From contig JANTQA010000036.1 of assembly GCA_027625915.1 (NCBI GenBank), forward strand, positions 491,501 through 555,500: a DNA stretch of 64,000 nucleotides, written 5' to 3'. Made by a program: the position numbers and the translations under genes. Positions within the stretch are counted from its first letter, which is position 1. Each line of letters opens with the position of its first letter. The notes under the pieces are model-generated. The model did no database searches. It was given only the letters and a program-made list of their open reading frames with translations, and had not been told where the DNA came from. The DNA comes from Anaeramoeba flamelloides. Taxonomy: Eukaryota; Metamonada; Anaeramoebidae. Positions 1 to 11,646 of the stretch are shown piece by piece.

Positions 1-634
1 GGTTTAATTTTTAAATTTTATTTGTATAAACTTCCTTTCTAGACAATAAGATTCCTTATTTCTTTCAAATAAAATATATTTTTTATAAATCATTCATAAA
101 AATGTTGAATTTTGATCTTTACAAAAATGAGAAAGCTGGATTAAAGTTTTTAAAAATAAGAATTCAATTCTGAAAAAAGAAATGAAAATAAATTTGGTTT
201 TTAATAATCAGATTTTTAGTTGTTTTTCAAATTTCAAGATGCAGTAATTTTTTTTTGAATTTACTATTAAATTTAATTGAAGATTTTTTTTCGTTTACTA
301 GTTCCTTAAATAAATATATCTTATTATCTATGTAGGAAGCATACAAAAATTAATATTAAAAATAATACCACAAAGTTCCATAATAACTAAGTTGAAACAA
401 TCTACTGAATTTCAAAAAAAATTCAAAAATTATTTTAAACTTGAAAAAACTATAATTTGTTTAAATTCGATCAACAATTTGAATCAATTTTTCCTTTTTT
501 CTTTCTATAAAAAATCAGAGAAAAACAACCATGTAACCCCCAAATTCAAAATTCTCCCAAAATAATTTTATGAAAACCTGGAAAATTTAACTTATAACCA
601 TAGAGAAATACTTTTTATTTTGGTTATTTCTAAT
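1..634. other. Gene-free AT-rich DNA at left edge
   Basis: No open frame with protein-like composition and no recognisable RNA gene was seen. The stretch is AT-rich with short homopolymers and ends at the TA target of the small repeat that begins at 636. Confidence 0.6.
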
Positions 635-635
635 A

Positions 636-832
636 CAGTCAGTTTCGCTTTTAAGGCACAAACTTGCAACGAAATTTAAGGAACAAAAAAATCTCAAATA
701 AAGGCACAAATTTTGGAATTTAATTTTTTACAATTTATTTTAACTAGAATTTGAATTTTGTGCCTTAATTTGAGATTTTTGTTGTGCCTTAAATTTCGTT
801 GAAAGTTTGTGCCTTAAAAGTGAAACTGACTG
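636..832. repeat. 197 bp palindromic MITE, Tc1/mariner-like ends (copy 1)
   Basis: The two halves are inverted copies. The left end begins CAGTCAGTTTCGCTTTTAAG and the right end is its near-perfect complement (..AAGTGAAACTGACTG). A TA dinucleotide flanks both sides (634-635 and 833-834), the target duplication expected for Tc1/mariner-type elements, whose ends also often begin with CAGT. A second arm motif, GGCACAAACTT followed by CGAAATTTAAGG, is also inverted. There is no coding capacity. A diverged second copy lies at 24228-24427. The superfamily assignment rests only on the TA target and the terminal bases. Confidence 0.75.
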
Positions 833-1072
833 TAAATAATTATTAACTCCATCTTAATTCTTCCAGTGAGTTAGTGAAAAACCAAGAACAAAATGTATCA
901 AAAATTTTTAATATGATTTCTCAATTTTTTTAAAGATTTTCATACAAATAAAATAAATTTCAATTAATATTCAAATAAAAAATACAATTAAGAATATTGT
1001 TAAAAAAATAGTTTTAATAAAAACTGTTCTTTGTTGTTTATATTTAAAAATTTATAAAAAATATTACCTTAA

Positions 1073-2001
1073 GGGACTAGTCCCGATTAATTTTTTTTTT
1101 GACCAATAACTAAATAAGGAATCCTTATCTTGAAACATGCTTAAAATTGAAAATAAACAGGTTTTTTCAATGTTAAAACTTTTTTTTCTTGTTTTTTTAA
1201 AATTTTATAATTCTAATCAAAAAAAGTGAATTTTAAAAATTTTTTTTTTAAAAAAGATCTTTTATGGTGAGAATTTTTTGATTAATTTTGGATTTAATTA
1301 TTTTCTCAAAATAAAATTTATTCTCACTTTGAAAAACGAAAAAATAATTTAAAACTAGTGAATATTATCTTATTCACTTCTGTTCATCCAACTTGACTCT
1401 ATAAAGAACTCAATTTGTTTTCTCAATAATTACTTTTTTAAAAAAATAGTTCTTATTCTTTTCTTTTATTTTTTTTGACTTGGACAAAAACTTTTGGGAT
1501 GGTAATTTGGGAACACTTTTTAAAACTTCAAATTCAACAAAAACAAAAGGATGTAAACTCAAAAAGTAGATTCAAGAAAAAAAAGAATCGTATAAGAAAG
1601 AAAGAAAATCTTTTATTTAGAGTAAAGCATATATTGCATATTTTTTTCGAATCAAACTGTTTTTTCATGCAGATCCAAAAAAACCTTTTCAGGATTATTT
1701 TTCAAACTATTTTTTGTAGGTCTTCCACAAACACAACAAGATTTTGCTTTCTTGCTCATATTTTTTTTTATTTTTTGTATTTTTGCGAAAAGTTGAAAAA
1801 AAGTAGTTTCAAAAAAGTGAAAAAAATGGAAAATTTTTTATTTCTATAAAAACAATAACTAAATTTAATGAATGTCATTTGTCGAGATTCCATTACTATA
1901 TTAAGAAGTTTTTCACTTTGATTTCAAATCTAAGTAATTGGCAAAAAAAATTCTAAATCTCTATTAAATTTTCCTAAAAAAATTTTATATAGACTAGTCC
2001 C
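1073..2001. mobile_element. 929 bp TTAA-flanked DNA element, family A (copy A1)
   Basis: The left end reads TTAA then GGGACTAGTCCC; the right end reads GACTAGTCCC then TGAA, a one-base variant of TTAA. The same structure recurs inverted at 31489-32429 (about 940 bp) and as internally deleted ~175 bp versions at 24851-25026 and 33452-33622. On the minus strand near 1760 the element keeps a short reading frame that opens MSKKAKSCCVCGRPTKN, nearly the same as the plus-strand frame at 31732 in copy A2, so both derive from a longer coding parent. TTAA target use is typical of piggyBac-type transposons, but no transposase is visible, so the superfamily is an inference. Confidence 0.75.
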
Positions 2002-2210
2002 TGAAAGGAAAAATTTGATTAATATCGATCTTTTTAAACAAGATTTACCAAAGTTTGTAAAGAAAAAAGTTGACTTTCAAAAGTTTATTATCCAAAAATT
2101 GAAAGGAAATATCAAATTAAAGAATCTCCTTAAATTATTAAATCATTGATTTAGATTCTATTTTTCAAAACCACAGCTATATTTTTTTCAAAATGATGAA
2201 ATTCCATCTT

Positions 2211-2656
2211 CACGACAAGAATAGCACAATCCTACAAATACTTTCAAGACTTTTTCGAACTTTCAGGCTGACAGTCTGCAAGATTTCAGTCTCTGATATT
2301 CTTTCATATTGTTTCAAATTTCAAATACTTGATACAAACTTTGGTAAGCCAAAAAAAGGGATAAAAATAATAATTAACATAAGATAACATTTTGAATTTA
2401 ATTGAAATTTATGAAAGTTATCTAAAAGAAAAATATTTGTAAACTTTCAATAACCTGAAACTCTTTTTATGAAAACCAAAAATAGGAAATACGTTTAAAT
2501 TACATGTTTTTAAAAGTTTAACTTGTAAAAACTTTTAAATTGAAAGTTGTTGCATTGTGATCTTCTAATTCCTTTCAAAATTTGAAACAATTTCAAAAAA
2601 ACAAAGTGTTGCTAAGGAAAAAAAGTGACTACAATTTTTGTGCTATTCTTGTCGTG
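2211..2656 (+). mobile_element. 447 bp MITE, family B (copy B1), upstream of CoA-binding gene
   Basis: Terminal inverted repeats are perfect over 19 bp: CACGACAAGAATAGCACAA at the left, its complement at 2638-2656. Three further copies lie at 3659-4105 (inverted), 11136-11582 and 14765-15215, alignable from end to end. There is no coding capacity, so it is non-autonomous. No long target duplication is visible; the bases next to the ends match over two positions at most. Orientation is defined so that the end following ..GTGACTACAATTTTTGTG is the right end. The right end is 140 bp upstream of the start codon at 2796. Confidence 0.9.
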
Positions 2657-2672
2657 TTTTTGACAGGAGTTT

Positions 2673-2685
2673 ATCATTTTTTTTT
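2673..2685 (+). promoter_or_regulatory. Putative core promoter motif ATCATTTTTTT
   Basis: The motif ATCATTTTTTT begins 16 bp after the right end of MITE copy B1 and 123 bp upstream of the start codon at 2796. The same motif precedes six other genes in this window. Its role as initiator or core promoter is inferred from recurrence. Confidence 0.5.
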
Positions 2686-2795
2686 ATTTTGTTTTGATCC
2701 AAAATAATTTTAAAACACAACAAACCCAAGCCCAAAAACACTACTTTTTCTTTGAACAAATAACAAGAAAAAACTTTTTTCACCTAACAACACAA

Positions 2796-3173
2796 ATGAT
2801 GAACATAATCAACAAGAAATTTACCTACGCAGTTATTGGTGCTAGCAACAACATCCAAAAATATGGTTACAAAATTGTGAAAGACCTTGTCCAGTCTGGG
2901 TTCAATGTTGTTCCGATCAACCCACACGAGCAGCAAATTCAGAATCTCCAAGCTTATCAAACAATCAAGCAAGCAGAGAAAAAGATCGATGTTGTGGTCT
3001 TTGTAGTGCCACCAAAAGTCACAGCAAAAATACTTCCACAACTTAAAGAGCAAAACATTACAAAGGCATGGATGCAGCCTGGAAGCGAAAGTGAAGAAGC
3101 AATTCAATATTGTAAGCAAAACGAAATAGAATGCATGCATGATGCATGTATAATGATCGAAAGACTCAAATAA
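2796..3173 (+). CDS. CoA-binding-domain protein, YccU/CoA_binding_2 type
   Basis: A small Rossmann-fold protein of 126 residues. The N-terminus carries the nucleotide-binding loop (YAVIGASNNIQKYGYK), followed by VVPINPHEQ, a middle strand DVVVFVVPP, and the C-terminal family signature MQPGSESEEAI..DACIMIE. This order and length match stand-alone CoA-binding proteins of the bacterial YccU type, which lack the succinyl-CoA ligase catalytic parts; their cellular role is poorly defined. The in-frame upstream part from 2694 is not protein-like, so the start is placed at the paired Met codons at 2796/2799. The single exon ends in TAA. It is flanked by inverted copies of MITE family B. A bacterial origin by transfer is possible but cannot be judged from this sequence alone. 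Confidence 0.85.
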   Translation: MMNIINKKFTYAVIGASNNIQKYGYKIVKDLVQSGFNVVPINPHEQQIQNLQAYQTIKQAEKKIDVVVFVVPPKVTAKILPQLKEQNITKAWMQPGSESEEAIQYCKQNEIECMHDACIMIERLK

Positions 3174-3658
3174 ATAGGTCGGCCAACCATTCAGAATAAT
3201 ACAAAACCAAAGAGCCTAACAACTTCTTTTTTAATTAGGAGCTATTGTTGAACTGTTATTTTGGAAAGATTGAATACAAAAGAGTTCAAGCTCACAAATA
3301 TTCTAATCTTAACAATTACCATAAATACAAAAAAGTTTTCAAAATTAAATTTAAAAACAGTTAACAAACTTCAGTAAACCCATTTTTTTAAAAGCAGTTT
3401 TAATAGTTTTGTTGTCACAATTTTTTTTCAATATATTAATTTGTTAACAAATTCAAAATATAAAAATAAAAGTAAAAAAACTTTTTAAAATTTGATCACT
3501 TATTTTTTTTAAAAAGTTTTCCTTGAACAACTATGTTCATTAAACAAATTGGTATTGTTATTTTATTTTAATACCGTTTTTGGGCTTTTAATTACGTCTC
3601 TCAAATTTTTATTTAGTAAGATCTGTTTGGAAAAAAATGATTTTGAACCAATAATTTC
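3174..3658. other. 3' flank of CoA-binding gene
   Basis: AT-rich, no gene seen. On the minus strand at 3631-3641 lies another ATCATTTTTTT motif, 17 bp outside the right end of MITE copy B2 and pointing towards the 3' end of the CoA-binding gene; no gene follows it. Confidence 0.5.
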
Positions 3659-4105
3659 CACGACAAGAAAAGCACAAAAATTGTAGTCACTTTTTTTCCT
3701 TAGCAACACTTTGTTTTTTTGAAATTGTTCCAAATTTTGAAGGTAATCACAAGATCACAATGCAACAACTTTCAATTTAAAAGTTTTTACAAGTCAAACT
3801 TTTAAAAACATGTAATTAAAACAACTTTCCAATTTTTAGTTTTCATAAAAAGAGTTTCAGGTTATTGAAAGTTTACAAATATTTTTCTTTGGGATAACTT
3901 TCATAAATTTCAATTAAATTCAAAATGTTATCTTTTGTTAATTATTATTTTTATCCCTTTTTTTGGCTTACAAAAGTTTGTATCAAGTATTTGAAATTTG
4001 AAACAATATGAAAGAATATCAGAGACTGAAATCTTGCAGACTATCAGTCTGAAAGTTCCAAAAAGTCTTGAAAGTATTTGTATGGATTGTGCTATTCTTG
4101 TCGTG
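3659..4105 (-). mobile_element. 447 bp MITE, family B (copy B2, inverted)
   Basis: It aligns to copy B1 along its full length in reverse orientation. The right end is at 3659 (CACGACAAGAAAAGCACAA, one mismatch from the consensus) and the left end at 4105. With B1 it forms an inverted pair around the CoA-binding gene. The 25 bp outside its right end closely resemble the flank of copy B3 at 11583-11609. Confidence 0.9.
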
Positions 4106-4306
4106 TCAAAATTTTGGATCGTTCAAATGTTCGAGAGAGGTTGTTAAAAAAATCTTTTCGTTTGATATTAATTTGTGTCAAAAAAAACATGTAAAATCAA
4201 ATAAACCAAGCAACTGAGTATCACACAAAAGGTAATTGCTTCAAAATAAATCCTTTTTCTTGATAAATTTTTCATCTTGAAAGAACTTGAAAACAAAATT
4301 ATTTAA

Positions 4307-5684
4307 GGGAGTAGCCACGGTAAAGAAAAATATTTCACTTTTGTGTAATTCTGAAGAGGATCAGAAAATAACATTTTTTACTCTGGTTGTACCTCATTGG
4401 TTTTTATTATTTAAAGTACTTCATTCATTAGATTTTTGAAATTTTTTTTTCAAAGTCTCAAAGAAATTGCCACAATAGAATGTTGAGTTGAATTACTTAA
4501 AATAGTGTTTTGAATGTTGAATGACTTATCTTTTATTCTTCTCTCAACATTCTATTGTGGCATTTAATTTTTTCATTTTTTATTTTTTCATCATTTTTGA
4601 GATTTTTTTTAATCCTGACAAGATAAAGCAATTAGAAATATTTTTTTTATTAGTGGCATTTAGGATTAATGGATTTTGTTTAAAAAGAACAACAATATTA
4701 CAATTGAGAGAGTATAAAAGGAAACATAAATGGGACTTAAATAGCTAGAAGAATTCCAAAATTAGAATAATTAAGTAGAATTATTACTTGTTAGGATTGT
4801 AAAACGTTGGGTTTAGTGGAATATGAGAAGTGAATATGATTATATGTTATCAAAGTTTAAACCACAAAATAGATACACGTTTTATTCTAAGAATCTGAAA
4901 TTATCTTCTCCCAGAAAAAAAAACTAAACCCCATTCCAAAAATTTGGACACATCTAAAATCAAAAATAGTGAAACAAAAACTCAATTTACTATATTCTCC
5001 CAAACCTAATATAAAACCAGATTTAAGTAACATAGTATTAATGGTTTTTTTAAGTAATCATTTCCATCCAAATATAAGAAAACAATATAAAACAAAAAAA
5101 TCAAAACAAGTGTGTCCATAAAAAATGAAACGAGCTGAAATGAAAGAGTTTGAACAAAAAATATATTGGTAGATTTGTTAAAATTACACCAACAATGGTT
5201 GATCGATCAAATGATAAGATACCATGTACGGGTTGTATGTGGATTTATCACTTGAAGAAACTCAACTGTAACCATCTAGTAACCATCTATAAAAAATTTT
5301 CAGATCTAACTAAACCGATTAAGTACCTGAAAAAAAGAAAATGAAAACAAAAACAAAAAAGACAAAAAAATGATATAGTTTGTTGAATTAAAATTAATTT
5401 CCAAATTGATGTAAATCATGTTTTTGTTATTCTTCTAACTGTTTAAACTGTGTCTAAATTAATCGAATTAAGTTTATTTTAATAATAAAATAATAATAAT
5501 AATAAAACTATTTTATCAATATAATCTCTTTTTTTTTTATTGTTGAACATTACTAAAAAAAAAAATATCAAATAATATTTTTAAAAAAATTTTTAGAGAA
5601 TCTACGATCACACGCCACTAAAATAAAATGTTCTTATCTCATCTCTCTCAAATTTTTATCATGTCTTATGGTGTAGCTACTCCC
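4307..5684. mobile_element. 1.38 kb TTAA-flanked element with decayed coding remnant (family E)
   Basis: TTAA lies at 4303-4306 and 5685-5688; the ends are GGGAGTAGCCAC and the complement of GGGAGTAGCTAC, matching over about 10 bp. Inside is a perfect 19 bp inverted repeat (GCCACAATAGAATGTTGAG, 4469-4487 against 4543-4561). At 5150-5341 a plus-strand frame with better-than-random composition contains CTGCMWIYHLKKLNCNHLV, a Cys/His arrangement recalling the zinc finger at the end of some transposases (SWIM-like), but too short to assign. Related but diverged sequence occurs inverted at about 29610-30190 and near 60625. It is probably a dead DNA transposon. Confidence 0.6.
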
Positions 5685-5688
5685 TTAA

Positions 5689-7462
5689 GGTTTACAATCC
5701 CTCACATTGGAAAAAATAATTATCTTGTATTAAGTGTGTAACGAATAATATTTTGGTTCATAGTTGATAGATCTTTGGCTTTGTCGTGATTTTTATAGTT
5801 GTTCAAAAATGGAATTTTGGGTCCATTTCTTTTTTTCTTTTTCCGAAATCCGAATTGAAGAGTTTAGTGCACATACATTAGTAAGTTGTGAGTCATGAAT
5901 TTTGGTTTTTGGGTTTTCTATTGAAATATTTTGTTTTAACTTTTGTTTTATTTGGAGTTTTTCAAACAATTCAATTTATTATTGTTATCTAATTGGGTAA
6001 AAGAAAAATGAATATTTTAATTGAAAACATAAAGATCCGATTATATTATATCTTACCTTCTAATCTATCAAGGTTACATTAATAATGTATTATTACAAAA
6101 AAAAAAAAAAAAAAAACTAATTTAACAAATTGTCTCTTAAAGAAGTAAGTTCATTTTACGATTTTTTAAAAATTTTAATTGTGTTAACATTACTGAGTAA
6201 TATTTTTTGAGTGCCAGCAGATATTGAAACTTTGAAACCAAAATCACATTCGTTAGTCTATTGGTGAAAAGAATCAAAGTAATTCAGAGTTGAATCTTTA
6301 ATTTTTCAATTGTTTGAACATTTTTTTTGATTTAATTTTGAGTTTTATTAAATTTGATTTTGGATCTCGAAATGTGTTTATACTAATGAATGAAATTAGT
6401 CAAGCAATTAACCAAATAAATAGACTCGAAGAGGTGTGTATTTGAAACAAATCTTTTCTTTTAGAGGACCAAACACGAAAGATCACCTTTCCAAATAAAT
6501 TTGTTAAAATCAAGAATGAAAAAAAAAATAAATTCCATAAAACCCTATTTTTGAAGATTTGTTGATTTTATCTTCTTAACTTTTATAAATTCAAACAATT
6601 TTTTACCTTGAATTTCTCTCCCCATTATTATTTATTATTATTTTACAAAACATTTTTTTACAAATTTACTTTCAAAATTCTATTTTCAAATATTTTATCA
6701 AACCAAGCTAAAACAAAGAAAACTGTTTCAAAAATTAAAATAGAGGGTTTGAATTATTGGAATCATAAAACAGTTACAAAATATTCAAATCAAAATAAAA
6801 GAAAAATTTAGAAAAAATTTCAATTCTGAATTCAGAATTATTTTGAGTTTTCTCAATTTAATGGAAAATAAATAATTATCAAATCCAAACGAATTTGTCC
6901 AATAAACCCTTACTCTCTCAAGTAGAATTTAAAAAAAGTATGCTATTTTTCTGTTCAAAACTATAATTAGATGAATTAAATGAAAATAGCATTTTTAAAT
7001 CATTTTGAAAATTCTTTAGAATTAAAAAGTAATTTGTTTCTCAAAAATTTACAGACAAAATTATTTTCATAAAGAATTAAAAACAAAACCAAATTAAGAA
7101 TAAGTAATTGTTGCAAATTTTATAGATCAGATCGAGACATAAATGATTTTTATTTATTTTTTCTTAATCAATTTTTTCATTTTTTGAATTCCATATTTTA
7201 GTTTGTATGAAAATATTTTTTACTAGGATATATTCCTCTCTTGTATTTCTTAAAATGTCAATGTATTTGGCTAAAGAAATGATTTTAAGAATTCAGTTTC
7301 ACATAAATGGTGGCACTCAAAAAATTAAAAAGGTACTTATAATCTTAATAAACCAATTTTGTAATTCATACTTTGTTCAAGTTTGATCAGGGAAAAAATC
7401 AAATTGTCAAGTATTCAAACGGATACAAATAATGATTTTTCCAGTTTTAGGGATTGTAAACC
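5689..7462. mobile_element. 1.77 kb TTAA-flanked element (family F)
   Basis: The terminal inverted repeats are perfect over 14 bp (GGTTTACAATCCCT and its complement AGGGATTGTAAACC), flanked by TTAA at 5685-5688 and 7463-7466. The left TTAA is shared with the right end of the neighbouring element, so the two are back to back. The part at about 6500-7130 aligns in reverse to the element at 9487-10713, showing an interior shared between families. No intact frame is present. Confidence 0.7.
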
Positions 7463-7466
7463 TTAA

Positions 7467-8012
7467 ATAAAAACATAACATTCAAAATTTAAATTAATGT
7501 TCATATATGCTTACTATTCATTGTGGTATTAGTTTATCTTTTATTTTTTCTTTCTCAAGAATTGTTGAAGAACCAGCATCTAACTTTTTGTTGATTGGAT
7601 CAATTATTTTGCAACAAAAACTTTTTTATATTTTCCCATCAGTTCATCCACTTTAAAAATTTGGATACCAAACATAAATTAAAAATTAATATTTTCGAGA
7701 GAGCTAAAACGTTCCTAAAAATCACAATAATACAATTTCATTCAAATTGGAAATTAATTTTGATTTTTATAAAATATGAAAATCATTTTATCATCTTATT
7801 AGTTTTTGTTTTTATTTTATTTTTTGGAATTACCTAACTTGTTATTTTCGATCATTTTTTTTTTTTTCAGCCATTAATATTAGATTAAAGTTGGGTTGTT
7901 TCAAACAGAAGAAATCAAATAAAATTGGTTAGTAATATCAAACCTTTGATTGATCAATATTCCTAATAGAATTTAAACAAATTTACTAATGTATTTTTTT
8001 GATATTCCTATT
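7467..8012. other. Gene-free AT-rich DNA
   Basis: Nothing beyond short low-complexity tracts was recognised. An 80-codon open frame at 7595 is hydrophobic and AT-driven and is not considered a gene. Confidence 0.5.
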
Positions 8013-8318
8013 TTATGAACAAAAATAAATCACAATTTTATAAATTGTGTAAAAGAAATAAAGATTTAGAGATCATTGAATATTTGGATCATTTTCTCTG
8101 TTACCGTGCTGTAGAGTGCCGTAGAGTGCCTAGCTTTTCCAGAATTTAAAATAATTGAGTTAAATCAAAGATTTTATTCAATTCTTTTAAATTTTCGAAA
8201 AGATAATTGCGATTTTTTTGATTTGAGAAATAAATCGAAAATTTTTTAAATTTTCGTTTTATTTCTCAAATTAAAAAAAAGATAACGGTAAAAAAAGGAA
8301 TTCTAAATTCCTCCCTTA
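8013..8318. repeat. Multi-hairpin fold-back repeat, family D (copy D1)
   Basis: It contains the family signature GTGCCGTAGAGTGCCTAG near 8120 and a hairpin at about 8205-8285 whose arms read TTTTTTTGATTTGAGAAATA and the complement. One end reads CTCCCTTAAA, as in copy D3. The left part (from 8013) matches the far right part of copy D2 in reverse. Other copies lie at 20131-20781, 23300-23646 and 53225-53720. No coding capacity. Confidence 0.65.
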
Positions 8319-9486
8319 AATTACAATAAAAAAATAAAAAACAATTTATTTTTTATTATGTTCTCTCCAAAATTTTTAACACGCCCTTGATTTATTAGTA
8401 TTGATAATTAGTTATTTTTTGTTTTAGGTGTCTTGTGATTTTTAAAAAATTGTTAACATTTCAATTATCGAATGGTTCTAATTTGGCCTTTCTTTGGAAA
8501 TTGATTAAATAAGTTTTTTTTCACAAATTGAATTTTGGATGTGAAAAATTTTGAATAGGGGTTTATTTACTGGTTTTGGTTTTTTTTTTTCTTAAAAATA
8601 TTCTATATAGATTTTCTGAATTCTCCATAACTGAAAAGAAAAAAAAATATTGTTTTTTATCTTGTGGTTGCGTATATTTCTTTAAAGTGTTTTTTCGTAA
8701 CCACCAAAAAATAATTTCGAATTTAAATTGTGCGTATCTAAATACAGCCTTGAAGAAAAAGAAAAATATAAGAGTTTCAATAAAAAATTGCTACCAACAA
8801 TTTCTTTCCATTGGTTCTCTTTTTTAAAATGTGGTAAAACAATAATTAAAGAATTTTGCAAGGATAGTTTACTATTGACTAAATTGTGAAAATTTTCCAT
8901 AATGTAAGAAAAACAATAATGTTGAAAAAAAATAAAATAGTTCAGTAAATAATCAGAAGAGAACATACAAACCGATTCATCTTTAATTAAATTTGACTTT
9001 TTTTCATACTTAATCATTTTTCAAGGTAAAATTTTGTTGTGTCAATGATTATCTGGTGTTAGAATATAAAATAGTCAAAATTTTCCATTATTTTCCTATT
9101 TTATAGAGATAGTAAACAAATAAATAGATTATTTATTTATGATCTCTATTAATTTGTTTAGTTCTTTTTTTTTTTGCCTATATGTAAGTTTATCCTTGAA
9201 TAAAATTGAGTTAACTTGTTACTCTAAATAAAAAGAAATTCTCAGAATTCAAAAAATAAGATAATCAATTGAAATTTTATCTCATTTATTTTTCCTGCAC
9301 CAGTGGAAAAAACAACAAAATAAAATCCTTTCTATTCTTCTTCCCAACACTTGGAATCTACAATGTTTTTTTTAAAAAAAAATGGTTACAATAATGTTAG
9401 TAAGTCAATAAATGATGAAGTAATAGAATGTAATTCTATTTGAAATTATTTTCTGATTAAAGTTTGGAAGGAAAATTGCATTTTAA
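8319..9486. other. Gene-free AT-rich DNA
   Basis: No gene supported. Open frames on both strands overlap at 8576-9017 but have composition expected from AT-rich noise and no recognisable domain. Confidence 0.5.
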
Positions 9487-10713
9487 GGAAGTAAGTATAT
9501 ATATCAAATTTTAAAAATTATCATTTATGCGAAACTGAATTCTTTAAATCATTTTTTTAACCAAATATATTAATATTTTACTAAATTCGAGAAGTGGAAT
9601 ATATCCTGGTATAATATATTTCCAGATCAACGAAAAAAAATGGAATTCAAAAAAATGAAAAGATTGATTATGAAAAAATAAATAAAAAAATCTTTTATAT
9701 CTTGATCTTAATTCTAAAATTTGATACAATTACTCCTTCTTAATTTTTTTTTGTGATAGATACTTCTTCAGATAAATAATTTTTGGTTTGGAAATTTTTT
9801 GAGAAAAAAAATACTTTTTTATTTCTAAAGAATTTTTCAAAATGAATTTAAAAATCCTTTTTTTCTAAAAATTGATTCATCTAATTCTTGCTTTTATTTC
9901 AGAAAATAGGATGTTTTTTCAATTATTCTTCAGAAATAAAGATTTATTATGGGAATTTGTCTTAATTTTATAATAATTAATTTTCGATTATATAAAAAAG
10001 AAATACAAAATAATTCTGAATCTGATGATATTTTTTTCAAAATTTTTCATTTGTTTTTGGTTGAATATGTTATAACTGTTTTTTGATTCCGAGAATTCAA
10101 TTTCTTAATTTTAATTTTTGAAATAGTATTCTTTATTTTGGTTTTGTTTGATAAAAATATTTGAAAATTGGATTTTGTAAGCAAATTTGTAAAAAAAGGT
10201 TTTATAAAATAATAATAAATAGTAATGGGTCGAGAAATTTATGATTATAAATTGTTTGGGTTCATTCGAATTAAGAAGGTAAGGAATAAAAACATATCTT
10301 TGAAAATAAACTTTTTATCGATTTTTTTTTTTTTCATTTTTGAATTCAACAAATTGATTTGGAAAGATGATCTTATGTGTTTGGTCTTCGAAAAGATCGA
10401 TTTTTAATAAATACACTTTTTGAGGTCTATCTTTTTGTTTATTCTTTGACTAATTTCTTTCGTTCCTATAAACACATTTCTAGATCCAAAACAGAATTTA
10501 TTAAAAGTCAAAAATTAAATCAAAAAAAATGTTCAAAAAAAGTGAAAAATTCAAGATTCAACTCTGAATTAATCTGGTTCTTTTCTTTTCACAAATAGAG
10601 TAGTGAACGGTTTTTTGATTTCAAAGTTTCACTATCTTGTTACTCAAAAAATATTTTTAAGTAAGGTTATACATAATTAAAAATTTTAAAAATGGTGAAA
10701 TATATTTACTTCC
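9487..10713. mobile_element. 1.23 kb TTAA-flanked element (family G, copy G1)
   Basis: TTAA lies at 9483-9486 and 10714-10717; the ends are GGAAGTAAGTATAT and the complement of GGAAGTAAATATAT. About 750 bp of the interior recurs as a direct, diverged copy at 59480-60300, and another part recurs inverted inside the element at 5689-7462. Only short non-protein-like frames remain. Confidence 0.65.
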
Positions 10714-11135
10714 TTAAAATAGATTCAAGATAAAATTAATTTGACTAAATGTGAACAATATAATTTATTGGATGAATGTAAAATTCAAACTTTTGATTAA
10801 AGAATTTAATTTATTCTCAACAATCTTATGTAAGATCTTTTGAAAAGAAAATGATCTTGTTGGGATTGATAAATAATTTTTCTTATTTCTTTTTGATCTT
10901 GTTATTAATACCCCCAAATTCATTAAAAATGTCCTTTATTATTTCACAGGATTTTTCTCATGCAATCATAAATTAAATAGAGAAAAAAAAAAAGTCTTAT
11001 GTTTTTGTTATGTGATACTTGTGATTTTGTATTCTAGGATTTGAACAATTACCAATTTATAAATTCCTTCTATTCAAAAATTTCCCTGACAAGTCTCTTT
11101 GAATTGAAAAAATCACAAATTTATCAAAAAGCAGA

Positions 11136-11582
11136 AATAACAAGGATAGTGCAATCCATACAAATACTTTCAAGACTTTTTCGAACTTTCAGACTGACAG
11201 TCTGCAAGATTTCAGTCTCTGATATTCTTTCATATTGTTTCAATTTTCAAATACTTGATACAAACTTTTGTAAGCCCAAAAAAGGGATAAAAATAATAAT
11301 TAACAAAAGATAGCATTTTGAATTTAATTGAAATTTATGAAAGTTATCTAAAAGAAAAATATTTGTAAACTTTCAATAACCTGAAACTCTTTTTATGAAA
11401 ACTAAAAATTGGAAATACGTTTAAATTACATGTTTTTAAAAGTTTAACTTGTAAAAACTTTTAAATTGAAAGTTGTTGCATTGTGATCTTCTAATTCCTT
11501 TCAAAATTTGAAACAATTTCAAAAAAACAAAGTGTTGCTAAGGAAAAAAAGTGACTACAATTTTTGTGCTATTCTTGTCGTG
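11136..11582 (+). mobile_element. 447 bp MITE, family B (copy B3), upstream of RPL24
   Basis: It matches copy B1 closely from ACAAGGATAGTGCAATCC to the right end GTGCTATTCTTGTCGTG. The left terminal repeat is degenerate (the first five bases are changed), while the right one is intact. The right end lies 64 bp upstream of the RPL24 start codon, in the same orientation relative to the gene as copies B1 and B4. Confidence 0.88.
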
Positions 11583-11598
11583 AGATTATTAGTTCAAA

Positions 11599-11609
11599 AT
11601 CATTTTTTT
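11599..11609 (+). promoter_or_regulatory. Putative core promoter motif of RPL24
   Basis: ATCATTTTTTT begins 16 bp after MITE copy B3 and 48 bp upstream of the start codon. The same motif occurs upstream of genes without a MITE, so it belongs to the gene rather than to the element. Confidence 0.55.
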
Positions 11610-11646
11610 ATTTGTTAATCTTATTAGCTAACTTTTTTAATTTACT

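Noticed and set aside
1475-1849. 124-codon plus-strand frame
   Set aside because: It runs against the coding-derived strand of family A copy A1 and is the complement of the MSKKAK-type remnant.
8682-9017. 111-codon minus-strand frame
   Set aside because: No domain, no promoter motif, and overlapping frames of equal length on the other strand.
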